Shown here piece by piece: positions 46,246-58,208 of a DNA stretch of 64,000 bases. Position 1 is the first letter of the stretch, and every line of letters starts with the position of its first letter. The position numbers were made by a program, and so were the translations under genes. The notes under the pieces are model-generated. The model was not told the origin of the DNA and ran no database searches. It worked only from the letters and a program-made list of their open reading frames with translations. The stretch is from Dichotomocladium elegans (lineage: Eukaryota; Mucoromycota; Mucoromycetes; Mucorales; Lichtheimiaceae): the NCBI GenBank assembly GCA_025716815.1, contig JAIXMN010000014.1:744001-808000 (forward strand), in the 5' to 3' direction.

Positions 46246-46769
46246 AATAGATCAGTCGTATTTAGACGAACAAAAGAGGGAAAGAACCGTTGGGACGTGA
46301 AGAATGCGGATGGATATCACTTTCATCACAATCTCCTGGGGAGGTGGATGTAATTTTTATCCAAGTGTGTGTAACCTTGCGATTGCTGCTGTCTTTTAAT
46401 TGATTCCAGTTGATCTGTGCCATCAACTCAATTAACAGAGGAGGATATGGGGGAATATGGGAGGTGCAGGAGGAACTCAAACACTGACCTCCCTTTTCAC
46501 ACGTCAAACTCCTAAGCTATTCTCAACGGGAAGCTCAACAATGCGGGGAATTGCACGAACTCCCGTTTCTATTTCGAAAATAGCTGTTGCACACACATTA
46601 CGAAGTTCCTGAAATAAGCAGGCGAGAACTCAGCAGGGTTGCACTGTATACCCTTACCATGGTTATTCCCCACTCGACCGGGCGTGGGCCATCTCTTCCT
46701 AGCAACATTCCTAATCGTTCCTTCTCGAACCCTTACCTCGTCCCCAACTTCATTCCTTTTCAAATCAAC
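46246..46769. other. Intergenic upstream of the acidic repeat protein
   Basis: 524 bp without a supported gene. An open frame runs upstream of the ATG at 46770 with further ATGs, but only the one at 46770 places a signal peptide at the N-terminus. Confidence 0.4.
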
Positions 46770-48154
46770 ATGCGTGGTCGAAGCCTTCTAGCATCCGCTA
46801 CTTCGTTAGCGGCAACGTTGCTCTTACCGGGTGCAAGCGCAGCGCCTCCCTATAACATGAACAAGGAGACAAACAAAGAGCTTGTCAACAAGCTCACTGA
46901 CGAATGGGCCGATTATGACTATAACCATGATGGCGCTCTTCCACGTAACGATCAACGCGACCTTAACCGCGATCCTCCTGGTCGCACAGACGGCCGTGAC
47001 ATAGAAGAGGATATCTTCATTGACGCAGCTTCCGTGCCCAGTATTCCTATAGCCCAGCAAGTCGGCTTACTGGATGATGACGACTACCAGGTCGGTCTAC
47101 TGGATGACGATGAGTTTCAGGTCGGCTTATTGGACGATGATGATACCGAGGTCGGACTACTGGATGATGAGAACGATATGAGAGTTGGACTTTTGGATGA
47201 TGATGAGGAAGGGCCCGAGGAAGACAATGAATCGATCGATGTTTCATCAGACGACGATAATTACGACGATTTGTCTTTTGACGACGACGACGACGACGAT
47301 GATGATGATGATGAAGTGCCAGTCCAGCTTAGCAAGTCAAAAAGTGACAACCAATACCCGGTATTGAATCTTGATGCTACCGATCCAGAGGAGATGGAAG
47401 AAACGACTGTCGTTGACGATGAGAACACAGACGACAGTGACCTCACGGAGGAGGATCCTTGGGATGCTCAGCAGAATGGAGAGACCGACGATGACGACAA
47501 GGGCGTACCTAACTTATTTGATGACACAAAAGAGCAGCACGCGAATCCCGGGTCAAAGTCAGGGTCCGGGCGTGAGTCCAAGATGCTCGTTAACAGCAAA
47601 AGCGGCAGCCTTATTGTCGAAGACCAAGTCAACAAACAGAGCGAGAAAATGCAGTATCCAGGAAGAGTTGAAGAAGAATTGCCCAGCATCCAAACGGACA
47701 AGACGGCTGAAGAAGAATACGTTACAGAGAATGACTTGGTTACGTTGGATGACTATCAAATTGACAACACGGTCGACAGCATCAATGATTCATTGGAGAA
47801 AGCGCTCAATACTGTAGAGCGTACAGACACTCTTCCTCTCAGACCCATGGATGATATTCCATCCTTCGAACTCGATCAAGCGGGAAGTCAGTTCTTCCCT
47901 GATGAAAACGATCGTCGGTTTGTCAATTCAAAGCCTTATATCAAACCCACAAGTAATGACGACGGCCCTTCTGTTGGCTTAATTTTCTTGGCAACCCTTC
48001 TCCTCTTTTTACTGTATAAGTCACCCAGAATCAAGGTATGTGCATATTCGATAGAGCGTACGAAAGAATGTGCTTATCAAGGCTTGCCTACTCATAGCGA
48101 TACGTTGTATCTCGAACAAACGATTATAACAAAACGTTACCAGTAAGTATATAA
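46770..48154 (+). CDS. Secretory type I membrane protein with acidic VGLLDDD repeats
   Basis: Two exons, 46770-48035 and 48098-48154, giving 440 aa. The start gives a signal peptide (LLASATSLAATLLLPGASA). Residues ~40-60 contain DYDYNHDGALPRNDQRD, an EF-hand-like calcium loop (DxDxNxDG). Five copies of a ten-residue VGLLDDD-xx-Q/E repeat follow, then a run of eleven aspartates and a long acidic, disordered segment. One transmembrane helix (VGLIFLATLLLFLLY) lies near the end. The intron 48036-48097 (GTATGT..CATAG) replaces an unspliced tail with RYVVSRTNDYNKTLPVSI. No known family; an ER or Golgi calcium-buffering or cargo role is only a guess. Confidence 0.7.
47061..47206 (+). repeat. Five ~30 bp repeats encoding VGLLDDD units
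   Basis: Five direct repeats with the core GTCGG-CT-CTGGATGATGA and variable last codons. Unit lengths are 30, 30, 30, 30-33 and shorter at the end. The protein core V-G-L-L-D-D-D/E is strictly kept although synonymous positions differ, which points to selection on the peptide. Confidence 0.9.
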
Positions 48155-48438
48155 ATGTATCGTTTCGAAGATGGATCGTTGACGCGTCATTTTAGTATCA
48201 TGCTGGAAAAATGAGAGATTAAATGGGATAATATGTGATATGAAGTTAAAGATATAAATTGACCCGTGCATTCGTCACTTCACGTGCCCTCCCGCGGGAC
48301 ATGTGGGTCAAATCTTCTTGTACAATCTAATAAAGTAACGCATGTTCTGTACATCAAGGACATATTTCAGATGTTCAGGATGTCTGGCGAACAGCAAGAA
48401 CTTTGAGCATCGAACAGATATTGACTGGCGGATGGTTA

Positions 48439-49468
48439 TTATTTCACTTGCCTGTACCAACGGGAATCTTCTGCAATGATGCATCGAAGGTCCTTAATAG
48501 CATCAAGGAGCATATACACCATATAGGTTTTGCCACCAACCTTAAGATGGGAGAAGGAGCCAGCCGATTCAACCACCTGTAAGCATGTCAGTAATCGGTA
48601 ACTATGGTACCCCTTTGTGGGCAAGTTCTCCTTTTCTTTACCAAAAGATGGGCCCCTTTCTTCATATTCCGGACGAGGGACTGTATGAGTTCCATGGCAG
48701 ATGCTTTTTTCACAAAGAGCTCATTCATGACAAACATAAAAGTAATTAAATCTGCATTCTGGATCTTCTTGTTCCGTTCCTCGAAACCTGCAGGGTCAAG
48801 GACATCGCCATGTTCGTAGGTGCAGAGTAGCTGCTGATCGGAAATTTTCCATACTTTTCTGACAGTAGCCTCGAAGCTCTTGAGGACACCAGCCCAGTCT
48901 CCGAGATCTTGCATGACGAGGTTGACCTTTTGGTGTTCTGCAGGCGAGCGCGTCATAGCGGCCGCCAAGCTCACCAATTCGGACCCGCTTCCGGAACCGA
49001 CCGCATAAATTGTTGTTTCTTTGGCAAGCAGCTTTCGAAACTGGGTCTGGCTGAAGATTTCAAAGTAGCAGAGGGCTCTCCCGGGCACGTATGCCGCACT
49101 ATAAACAGCTAAGCTGTTCGCATCCGCTGTAAAAATACCCTCATAATCCCGTTGTACAAAGTTGGCTTTGATGCTCTGCAGCGTCTTCCCAAAGTCATCC
49201 CGTAAAAACGTCTGATGGCATGCCTGTCGTACAGCATTAAGAATGCCTATCCATCCTCGCCCTGTTAACAAACGGCACAGATACCCATATTGCTATCTAT
49301 ATCTACACATATATATGCATTCATACTTTGTTCAGGATCTCGTCCAAGGATTTTGTATCGTTCCTTGAGTGCATTCCGATCATACTTTGGAGTTAAGGGC
49401 TCATTGGTAGACTTAGGCGATGACTGAATCGTGAGATCATTGAGCTGCTTAGCGACAGTGTCAGGCAT
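48439..49468 (-). CDS. BMT6: 25S rRNA (uridine-N3) methyltransferase, Bmt6-like
   Basis: Predicted S-adenosylmethionine-dependent enzyme modifying 25S rRNA, similar to yeast Bmt6. Three exons: 49468-49327, 49261-48642 and 48576-48439, giving 299 aa. Seen: RRGWIGILNAVRQACHQTF, YVPGRALCYFEIF, then the SAM motif YAVGSGSGSELVSLAAA, VMQDLGDW, an ADLITFMFVMNELF block and the C-terminal VESAGSFSHLKVGGKTYMVY with LLDAI and EDSRWYR. The ATG at 49468 sits in a CACC context; another at 49504 would add 12 residues. The family match is from memory of the conserved C-terminus; another Rossmann rRNA methyltransferase cannot be excluded. Confidence 0.8.
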
Positions 49469-50206
49469 GGTGTCTCCTTGGAAAGTGGGCCCTCTTCTCA
49501 CCATCCACCTCTTTCTATGTTCCTTCGCGCCCCGCTCACCAGCCTTCCCCCAATCAAAAACGGTTTCCAAGCCACGGGGCCGAGAAAATGGTGAAGCGCG
49601 CGACTATGCTTCATTTCGATCAAGGGGATAGGCCTCGGATTTCCTCTACCCTATCGAATCATTTGAGAGTGTGGGAAGGAAGCATAGATCAGCGAGCCTG
49701 CAATATCATATACGTTCTAATATTTTCTCTCTCTCGAATTTTGGGAAGCTGAAACCTGATGTGGAATTATTCGACGTGTGGGTACATTTGAAACCGTGAA
49801 ACGTACATTTTCGAGTGAAGCCTTCACGCTTTTGAAAGGATCGTGGCAAGTTTATCTTTTCTCGTAGTGCCATATTCAACTCTGACAGACTCAACCAGGT
49901 CCTTTGGATATGTAGCCCACGGAACCGTATCTGCGTCGAGTACCTTGTTAATCAAGCAACCGTATATCCATAGGAATGGGGCGGACTGATATAGATTATT
50001 ATTAAAATGAATTTGTAGCTACGGTTGCTCACATTGATGCAAGGACAACCAGGATCCGATTTTTCTCTTAGGTCATTAATTTTCTGCGGGGCATTTGTAA
50101 TTTTTGTTGTTATTGTATACTTACTCTCTCTTTCTCTCTCTCTTTTCTCTCCCCCTTAGTTATCCTATTTTTTTTTCTCGCCCCACCATACAAGCTTTTT
50201 AATATA
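49469..50206. promoter_or_regulatory. Divergent intergenic region with a C/T tract before the bHLH gene
   Basis: 738 bp between divergent starts. A tract of CTCTCT/TTTCTC at about 50124-50160 ends in CCCTTAG and could be the polypyrimidine tract and acceptor of an intron in the bHLH 5' leader. Nothing else is recognised. Confidence 0.4.
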
Positions 50207-51007
50207 ATGAACATACCTAATGGCCGTAGTCTTTTAGCCGTGGACAATGAGCAAAGGCTGCCCTTGCATAAGCTATGTCACTCCGCTACTGATGCTCCTG
50301 GTCTGCCGTCTTTTCAGAATTTTACTGGCTCGACGCATAATGCGTTGCCAATGGACACGACTCCGGCACAACACCCGACGACACCCAATATTATGCGACC
50401 TTCGCCCCTAGATCACCGACCTGACCTCACGGGGCGAACAGACCGCTGGAGACGAGACTCCTTACCTTCCATTGCGCATCTCACTGGACGTGATTCCTCA
50501 CTCCCTGGCTCGCCCGACACCTCGTCCGCCCAAGCAAATATCTTCAACCAGAATGGTTCGTCGTCAAAAGAATCGGTAGTAGAACCTATGCGACGGCATT
50601 CTATACCGAGCATGCTACACGTGGACGAACAACGTCGAAAATCAGAAACCCCTTATTCTCGGACACCCGAGTTGCGCGAGAGTCATAAGCTGGCAGAGCG
50701 CAGACGCCGCAAGGAAATGAAAGAACTATTTGATGACTTAATGAATGTCTTGCCGGTCGAGAAGGGAGCAAAGACAAGCAAATGGGAGATTTTGAGTAAA
50801 GGTATGTCCTGCTTACTCCGTGCACGTCTGCCGATTTTGGATTACGCATTGATAGGGATTCTTATTTTTTTTTTGCTCATAGCGGTGGATTACATTGGCG
50901 ACCTTCACAAAAGGCAAGAGATATTTGCACGTGAGAAGGAGCTTCTATTGAGGGACAGGGCGAACTTGAAAAAAGGTGCTTCTTCTACGAAGACTGGATG
51001 GGATTGA
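50207..51007 (+). CDS. bHLH transcription factor
   Basis: Two exons, 50207-50801 and 50883-51007, giving 239 aa. The N-terminal ~160 residues are Ser/Pro-rich with several RRxS sites (RRDSLPS, RRHSIPS, RRKS) resembling PKA sites. The bHLH domain lies near residues 160-225: basic region ESHKLAERRRRKEMKELFDD, loop with KGAKTSKWEIL, helix 2 SKAVDYIGDLHKRQE. His, Glu and Arg at the H-x3-E-x3-R positions predict binding to CACGTG-type E-boxes. A short Lys/Arg-rich helix follows, possibly a leucine-zipper remnant. It resembles fungal Esc1-type factors. A GTGCTT after NLKK might be another donor, but no further exon was found, so the nearby stop is used. Confidence 0.85.
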   Translation: MNIPNGRSLLAVDNEQRLPLHKLCHSATDAPGLPSFQNFTGSTHNALPMDTTPAQHPTTPNIMRPSPLDHRPDLTGRTDRWRRDSLPSIAHLTGRDSSLPGSPDTSSAQANIFNQNGSSSKESVVEPMRRHSIPSMLHVDEQRRKSETPYSRTPELRESHKLAERRRRKEMKELFDDLMNVLPVEKGAKTSKWEILSKGMSCLLRARLPILDYALIGILIFFLLIAVDYIGDLHKRQEIFAREKELLLRDRANLKKGASSTKTGWD

Positions 51008-51255
51008 ACATGCCTGCTTGATATTCTCCTCCTCATCCCTTTCCAATCACAAAAGAAAAGAACAATACCCGCCCCTTTTTGACCATCCACTGCCCCCCTC
51101 TTCTTCCTTCATCCGCCGAGTAATAGGCTCCCCTTCTCTTGCCCTCTTTTTGTCTCGCCTCTCTTCATCCTCTCGTTTTTCGCTCTTCCTTTCTCTCGTT
51201 CTGTGTCTCAGTGGTGCTAGTGATTCTTTCCTCCCCCCCCCCACTTCCTCCCTCC

Positions 51256-51696
51256 ATGAATTTATTTGTACTTTTCCTATACGCTCTCAGTGCGAGAGTG
51301 ATATTAGCTCAAGAAGGCAATCAAAACCCAACAACCGCGAGCATCAGCAGTCTGGCACCATCACCCGCAGAAACTGCACCTGCTGCCGTTGCAACGACCA
51401 GCGCCGTTACCGCCAGCAACAGTAGCACAACAAGCACGCTTTATACATCGTCCGCAATTCACTCTCCTTCGCCAACCACCACTGTGCTGACTCATTTCCC
51501 TATACCTTCGCATCCTGCTAGCTCGTCTACCGTCTCTAGTTTCCACCCTACCCAATCCGCACCTTACCCGGACGATTCTATTGGAAAGTATGGCCCGCTT
51601 CATGTCTCCCTTGCAACCACACCACTCTCACATTCAAGCGGACATCATTGCACCTTTGCAGTCATCTTTGTTGCTTACTTGCTATTCTTATTGTAA
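51256..51696 (+). CDS. Small Ser/Thr-rich secreted protein, probably GPI-anchored
   Basis: A single-exon 146 aa ORF. The ATG at 51256 gives a signal peptide (FVLFLYALSARVILAQ). The mature part is dominated by Ser, Thr, Ala and Pro, so is probably heavily O-mannosylated. The C-terminus HSSGHHCTFAVIFVAYLLFL is a small-residue site followed by a hydrophobic tail ending the protein, the pattern of a GPI-attachment signal. A pyrimidine-rich leader precedes it (about 51015-51255, with a C-run at 51231-51241). Likely a cell-wall or surface protein; no family recognised. It lies 248 bp after the bHLH gene, same strand. Confidence 0.65.
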   Translation: MNLFVLFLYALSARVILAQEGNQNPTTASISSLAPSPAETAPAAVATTSAVTASNSSTTSTLYTSSAIHSPSPTTTVLTHFPIPSHPASSSTVSSFHPTQSAPYPDDSIGKYGPLHVSLATTPLSHSSGHHCTFAVIFVAYLLFLL

Positions 51697-51843
51697 AACT
51701 CAAAAAGAGCAACAATACTAAAAAAAAGTTTTCTTAACGAACATCTCTTCCGTCGGCTTCACCAGACAGCAACCAAATAATTTTTTCCGTCCCCTCCAAA
51801 TGGTTTTCTTCTCTTTTCTTTTCGATCACATCCGAAGATACAC

Positions 51844-51845
51844 AC

Positions 51846-51876
<31 letters not shown>

Positions 51877-51880
51877 TATA
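51844..51880. repeat. TA dinucleotide microsatellite
   Basis: Alternating TA with a few interruptions in the convergent 3' region between the GPI-type protein and the Arf exchange factor. Confidence 0.9.
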
Positions 51881-51978
51881 CAAAGAAAAATATCAGAGAG
51901 ATTGTATGTAGTATTCGGTGATCAAGTGTCATATATATACAATTGATCTTAGCTTGACCAGCAGCGGTTACGTCCACG

Positions 51979-54900
51979 TTATGGTGGGCCAATGAATTGT
52001 GCCAGAGTATCGCAATAAGTACGGGTCTTGATAAGTTCCTGGATCATATACTGTGCCTTCCGTTCCCAATTGTCAAGCGCCCTCTGAATTTGAGAAGGCG
52101 ATCCGGAAAACTATATAAATAAATGAGCGGATGGGAAAGACATAGTGTGTGTATAGAAAAGAATAGAAAGGGAAGAGGAGAAGAAGAAGTACCCTAGCAT
52201 ATATATGCCGTCTTCCTTCGCGATGAAGGTCGAGATCTTTATCAATCGCAAGAACACGCTTCTCGAGCGCTTGCAGTTGCTCTTTCTCCGATAACGTACT
52301 CGGCACTACGCAAGGAAGTGGCGGCTTCCATTCTGGCAAAGGAGTAGTAGCAGTCACAGCACCAGCAGAAACGGACTCTTCCGGTTTGACAAGGCTTTGG
52401 TCCGAGGAAGGAAAGGACCCTCCCCAACCATAATCAAGGCTACCCACAGCACCGCTAAGCGGTTCTTTGCTTAGACGGGCGCCCCAGTAGTTGCATATCG
52501 AGACCCATTCCAGAACCGAGCTATGATCTGCAGCTTCAAAGAGCCACACCCCACCATCAGCTGTTTGGAGGCAAAAGACGTGATGGTCACCAGCTGATGT
52601 TGTTGGCGACGGCAGTGCGGTTGCTAGGGCATGCTTAAGGTCTATTCTATGAAGAACTCGGCTTGGCTGCATTTCATATTAAGGTTCCGCATTACTATGC
52701 ATTCACGCTGTATACACACGCATTTCCTCTCCCTCTCTCTCTTTATACTTTTTTCCTTACCAACGGATGGCGAAGATGATATGTTTGGTGTAGCATGTTG
52801 GACGTTGTTTTGTGTAGTTCTAGATCAAGCCGTCGGTTCTCGTGGATCTGACCTGGCAACAGAATGGAGAGGCTCCCCCGCCGTCGATCTTGGGAGGTAG
52901 CTCCACATACACGTTTGTCACAGTCCGCAATCAAACCTGTGGGTTGGTAAATGCTCAGAGTACCATCGCGAGCGGATAAATAGCAGAGCTGCCAGTCCCG
53001 TTGTCTTGGCTTTCTATTGTTTGCCCCCATCACGTGCTTTTTCATCAAAAGTCCTTCTCTGATGGACTTTGGCGATGCATCGGTTACTGGCAAGGGCGAT
53101 GTGAAAGCTCCATCGGTGTTATCATCATCCATCTGGTGTTGGCTGTCTTTATCATGGCTATTCGGAGCGTCTCTGATATAAAGGAGCGACCGACCGCGTC
53201 GTTTCCGTCGTTTCTGTTGCTCCTCGCCAATGTTACCCTCGTCGTCGCCAGCCTTCGAGAATTTTTCTGCCTTGATTGCATCATAGATGTCTTTCAAGAG
53301 TGCCTCCACTTGAGAGAACCATTGATTCATATCTTTACTCCGTATTCCGCTGCCTGAGACTTTTGGTATCCAAAGGGAATGACGGCTGTTGTTGTAACGG
53401 ATGTCATTTGGTCCGGCCAAGCTCATACTTCGTCGAAGTATTATCCACTTTGGAGATGATGGTGGAGCTGCAGTCGAGCTGATGGACATGCCTGACACCA
53501 CGCTCTCACTTGAGGGCAACAGCGACCGAGATTCTCGTTCTTGAAAGCATGGGGTATTCGCACGCAATAAAGGGAATGCCAGGTCATGTATGGTAGCCAT
53601 GGTATTTTGGATAAACTTTGAGCGTGTCATTTTGTGTCGATTTTTCTCTTGCGCCACATGCAGATCCGTATTAAGCAGTAGCATGGAATAAGCAACTGCA
53701 TACACAATGTCTGCGAGGTTTTTTTTTTTAGGAAAAAAGAAGAAAAGTCAAAAGGTTGGAGAAAGAATCTCGGTTCATCACACCTGAGCTCCGTAGCACA
53801 TGCGTGGGATTGCATTCCCAGTAGCGTAACGCAAACACCTGAAGAATACGGTCTATCTGTTGGGCCTCGGCTTTAAAGTAGAACTTGTTGCACACCATGC
53901 GGAATGCGTCGTCGAGTCGTTTATTTGCAAAGTCAAAATGGCCCATGTAATGCTTCAATACATTTGCCCTGAATGGGTCGCTGAAAATAAAAATATGAGA
54001 TGAGATATGTGCCGGATAAAAAAGACAGATTACCCGGGGGATAGGGCAGGCGAGCGCTACTTCAGACTTACTTCTTCCCTAGCCATTCTGCAACCCCTTC
54101 GCGACCACATAAAGACGGGAGAACACTCCTCTTTCCCCCATTGTCCCATAGCTCTTGAGCGATGTCTTTTGCAGAAGAAGAAGAAGAAGAATCAATGGAG
54201 GGTGCTGCATGCTGCAGTCGCTCGCTCGATGCATCGCGGTTCTTTATTGCTGACGGGTCACTTTCATAGTTCTGTTTCGTTGCTTCTGTAGCAGCAGGTT
54301 CGCTTTGATTATCGATATTTTCCTGGTTGTCCTCTTGTACGTCATGGAGGTCCGGGGACAGCGATGAAACAACCCCGTCTTCATCGTACTCGTCGTCACA
54401 GCAGAAGAATGTGTTAAAGACGGAGTGCATTGTGAAATCACTAGATGATTGGATTGTTCTGTGGCTCACAGCACTATTGCTATTTACATGAAGGCTGACT
54501 TGGCGTTCTGGACCCTGCTTGTTTGATGATAGCTGGCTCTCCATTGATCGGGTGCTTACCAAGGGATAAAGGGATAGCGTGTGCGCTGGTGCCTTATCGA
54601 GCGCGCACCTTTCAGACTCCAGGTGTAATGGAACAGACGGTGACCGCTGTAATCCATCGCGTTTCTGATTGACGCGAAGAAAGGAACGGGAACACGGTGT
54701 GCGTGCACGTTTAGACAAGTGTTAGACCCAGCGCAAACGTTGAATTTTCTTTGTCTCTCTATCTCTTTCTTTCTTCTCTATTTACCGAACGTATTTTCCT
54801 CATCAAGGCAATTAGGGTCTAAAAATTAATGAGCATATGTGTATGTATATGCAGGGCGATTATGCGCTGTCCAGGCAGCTATCGGGGTAACTTACTCGAC

Positions 54901-55279
54901 CCCAGGGTAATTTTTTTGTGTTCTTTCTGGTTGGATCATTGTTCTTGGTTGATCGTTGGTTGTTATTGTCAAGATGAGCATTGGAGAGAGAGGCTGAGAC
55001 AGATTTTAACCGTTTACGAAATAGGGACCGTTGTTGGGTTTTACGGCTCAACCCAGGGTTGTCAGCGAGACTGGCTCGGTGGTGTGTGCTTCCCATCGGT
55101 CTGCTTTTATTATTACATGTGATAACTGTTTCGTACTCCGTGTCAATGAACGTTCTTGATGAAATTAGATTCGTAGTTCTTTCTGCTCTACCGCTCAGAT
55201 CGGTGTCGAGATACGCCGCCAAGGAGACACCCAACATTTGCCGTGAATTAGGTAATGCTGCTGCCGGGTGATCGGGCAT
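51979..55279 (-). CDS. Sec7-PH Arf guanine nucleotide exchange factor (EFA6/Yel1-like)
   Basis: Activates an Arf GTPase, probably of the Arf6/Arf3 type at the plasma membrane. Model: 55279-54896, 54664-54072, 53980-53784, 53710-52761, 52666-52193 and 52110-51979, giving 909 aa. A disordered Ser-rich N-terminus precedes the Sec7 domain (~290-430): REGVAEWLGKNDPFRANVL, the glutamic finger in KAEAQQIDRILQVFALRYW (Glu ~364) and AYSMLLLNTDLHV. A PH domain spans ~608-772 (REGLLMKK, RDWQLCYL, HVFCLQTADGGVWLFEA, VLEWVSICNYWGA), then a coiled coil as in EFA6. Uncertain points are the first junction (a 33 nt exon near 54797-54829 fits in frame) and a possible 48 nt intron at 52936-52889 inside the PH domain. 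The domain content is firm. Confidence 0.85.
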
Positions 55280-57302
55280 TTGTTGTGAATATGGAGATTT
55301 AAAGAAAGGGAAGAGCAAAAAAGATCGTCTGATCAGAGTGGCTGTTATAATACATACTATGCAAAAGAGAAGGGGCGTTGGTATATAAAAACGAGAGATT
55401 CGGCGGAGATATATCACATATTAAAATGGAGGAGCTAAGTAGGGCAGAGGGAGAAATAGAAAAGGGGTGGGGAAGGAGAAAGAATACATTTGCCTTTCTG
55501 ACAAACTCGGCACCTGTGCGCAAATGAACCAACCATCCTCTTGTTTGATTCTGGGCGAGCACACAACAAACATAAAATGAGATGATATAAGAAATAGCGC
55601 AGGGTTCGACGAACCCTAATAGTGGTTGGATTGAGAATAATGTACAGTTATATTGAAGCAAAAAATAGCTTTTCATTCTGTGATTGTAGTAGTTCGCATC
55701 TTTCCTTATGTAGCACGTGGAAGGCTACTTTTATTCTTATCTTTTCAGAAAAATACAATAGATGTTGATGCAGACAAGCTCATTAGCTCGTTCTTGCACA
55801 AGTATATTCTATCACCACAGCTGGCACTAACTCGTACTCTAAAACAGTCGACTCCTTCTTATCTCTCTTTCTCCCCACCCCCTCGTGCTGTTGTCTGCAG
55901 TCATCACCACAAGAATTATAATACTCCTTAAGTCGTCCTACTGGTATTGTCGATGGTACTATTATCTTACTTTTTACCATTCGCGCATATATTTAATATA
56001 TATATCTATACTTGTGATTGAACGTGTGTGTGTTTTAAACAATAGCATCGGAAGTGAGTTAGATAATCTCTACCACTATAAATCCTCATTTGATGAGTAT
56101 TGGGGTAGAAAGGTAAGATTAGAGAATATGTGATGATGGCGTATTTGAGGTCTTATGAGGGTTGCTGCTACACCTATATATTTGTGGTGTGTAGATTTGA
56201 AACAAGTAAAAAAAAAATCAAGCTTACAGATCGCTGCATCGCAATTCGATCATCGCATACGTACATACATATATAATATATATTACATATATTTTAGTTC
56301 GAAGGCAACAGTAGCGTATCTCCTCCACGCAAACATGTGAACAGACAAGGAAAAATGCGGGGATAGAAAGGGAGGAAAGGAATAAGATATCTAGCCACCC
56401 TGGGGCTTTCCTCGGCTTGCGTGTAGAACGAACGAGAACGATAATAGAAAAATAAACCTTAACCAATATCACTTTGCTGGCGCATTCATTTAGTCTTTGC
56501 GCACGTATGAACGCCACATTATCGTCCACATGGTGACACGAGCAATCATCGACCTCGAGAACCCCCGCCGGAACTCGTTTCTACGTAATAAATGAGAGGC
56601 AGCCGCTTGTGCTCCCCTTTCATTTTCTCCTTATAAAACACCGTATTTAGTTATAAGAACGATTAGAGTCACGGAGGAGGGGGAAGGGGGGAAGCGGATG
56701 CTAAGGTGAGGAGGAGGAGGAGGAGGAAAACCATCTATTCCTGGTCTAGTGAGCTGCAATAAGTGGAAAATCGAAGATCGACGTTGCTTTCTTTCTTAGC
56801 ATGCCACAGTTCGGTGTTAAAAAACTATAAATGCTCGCATTGTTCTTTCCTGCCCTGGCTGGGCTTCGTAGGGATAAAAAGTGAGACGAGAAATCTTGGC
56901 TACGCAGAGAGGATGACCACGCATCAAAGGATTGATTCCCCCCTCTTGCAGCCCACTTCCCCACAGAAACCTCTCCAATCGGGTATCTTAGGAGAGCAAT
57001 CGCTTTTACAAATGACAAGACTTTGGCATGTGGTACAGAGGTATTATCGAATTTAGAGTTGCTACCGAAATTGGGATTCTCGTCTGTCGAGTAAACCATC
57101 AATTAGATGCTTGTAATGCAGTATAATACACTTGTTACATCGCTTGGATGTAAGAAAAGGATATTACTACGTATATCTCTTCTTTCATCTATTTTTTTTA
57201 CAAGGGTGGATTCTTCAGTAATTTACAAATACATTTGTTTGTTATCATCCACGTTAGAGCGAGGGCATGTAATATCAGCACACCAAAGAAAGGGAGCATC
57301 AT
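55280..57302. other. Gene-free stretch
   Basis: Two kilobases with only short ORFs. The longest ATG-started one (56746-57099, minus, 117 aa) has no recognisable motif. A GGA-repeat lies at 56708-56727 and TA-rich runs at about 56268-56290. Confidence 0.4.
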
Positions 57303-58208
57303 TCAACAGATGATACAACAGCAGCCTGCTGCTGTTGCTGCTTCCCGCCTCTCTTCCATCTCGTATTGTCTCTTTGCATCTGCGTCCGTCTCGACATGTG
57401 GTGGCAAATGATCGGACATGGACCAATGTTCTCGGTACGTCATTGGTCGTAGGGCGGGTTGGGGTGGGTTGATAGGTGACGGTAACTGGCTCATATCAGG
57501 AATATTGCTACATGTGGTAGCGTATGTACTACCACTTTCATGATATTTCTCCATTGTGTTGGACCTGCTAGCGCTTTTAGTGCCGTCCCGCTGGTTCTGG
57601 TGCATGCGAGAGGGTGGGGGTATCGTGGCTATCAAATTGTCACGCAGGGCAGTGTTAACGCATACGTTGGATGGTGTGCTTTTGGTATAACAAGTTGAAG
57701 AAGTCGAGGAAAACGACGCCGAAGACCACGTTGGTTGACTGATATCTTTGTCCCTGGATTCGACTTGCAGGAGTATCTCCTGATTGGAGCGGGTAGGTTT
57801 TGGAATCGGGTGGGATCCCTGTTCCGTCAGCTGAAGAGGAGGAGAAGAAGAAGGAAGAGCGGTCATAGTTGGAGACGCTTCGGCTAGCAATTTTGAGTAG
57901 CGTAATCGTCCGTTTATCACATCGTCTTCATCATATTCTTTTATTTACTGTCGCCATTCAGTATTCTCGAAGATCTTATAATTCATTTATGGACAAGAAT
58001 TTTCGTACCGTATGGTAATTTTTGCTCGTTGAATTCATTCTTTTTTGACAAGTCAAACACTTGGACGATCTACAATGGCATGTTAAACAGCAAAGATGAG
58101 ATTTACATGAGTTAATCGGCTCTTTTCCCCCGCCTCTCCCCAAATCTTTCTCTCACACACATTGTCTTTGCAAAAACGAATCTCGTATGCTGCACCTCGT
58201 GTACTCAT
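57303..58208 (-). CDS. Unknown protein ending in a cysteine cluster (CCCIIC)
   Basis: Three-exon model: 58208-58107, 58069-58009 and 57937-57303, giving 265 aa. The first two exons read as compact coding sequence (YEIRFCKDNVCERKIWGEAG, THIVQVFDLSKKNEFNEQ) and join in phase to YEYDEDDVINGRLRYSKLL. The rest is Ser/Pro-rich and probably disordered, then a helical KRQYEMEERREAATAAG and the C-terminal CCCIIC. Terminal cysteine clusters of this kind are often palmitoylated, so membrane tethering is likely, but this is inference. The first intron is only 37 nt. No family recognised. It lies between the Arf-GEF and the rhomboid-like/glycosyltransferase gene on the same strand. Confidence 0.55.
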
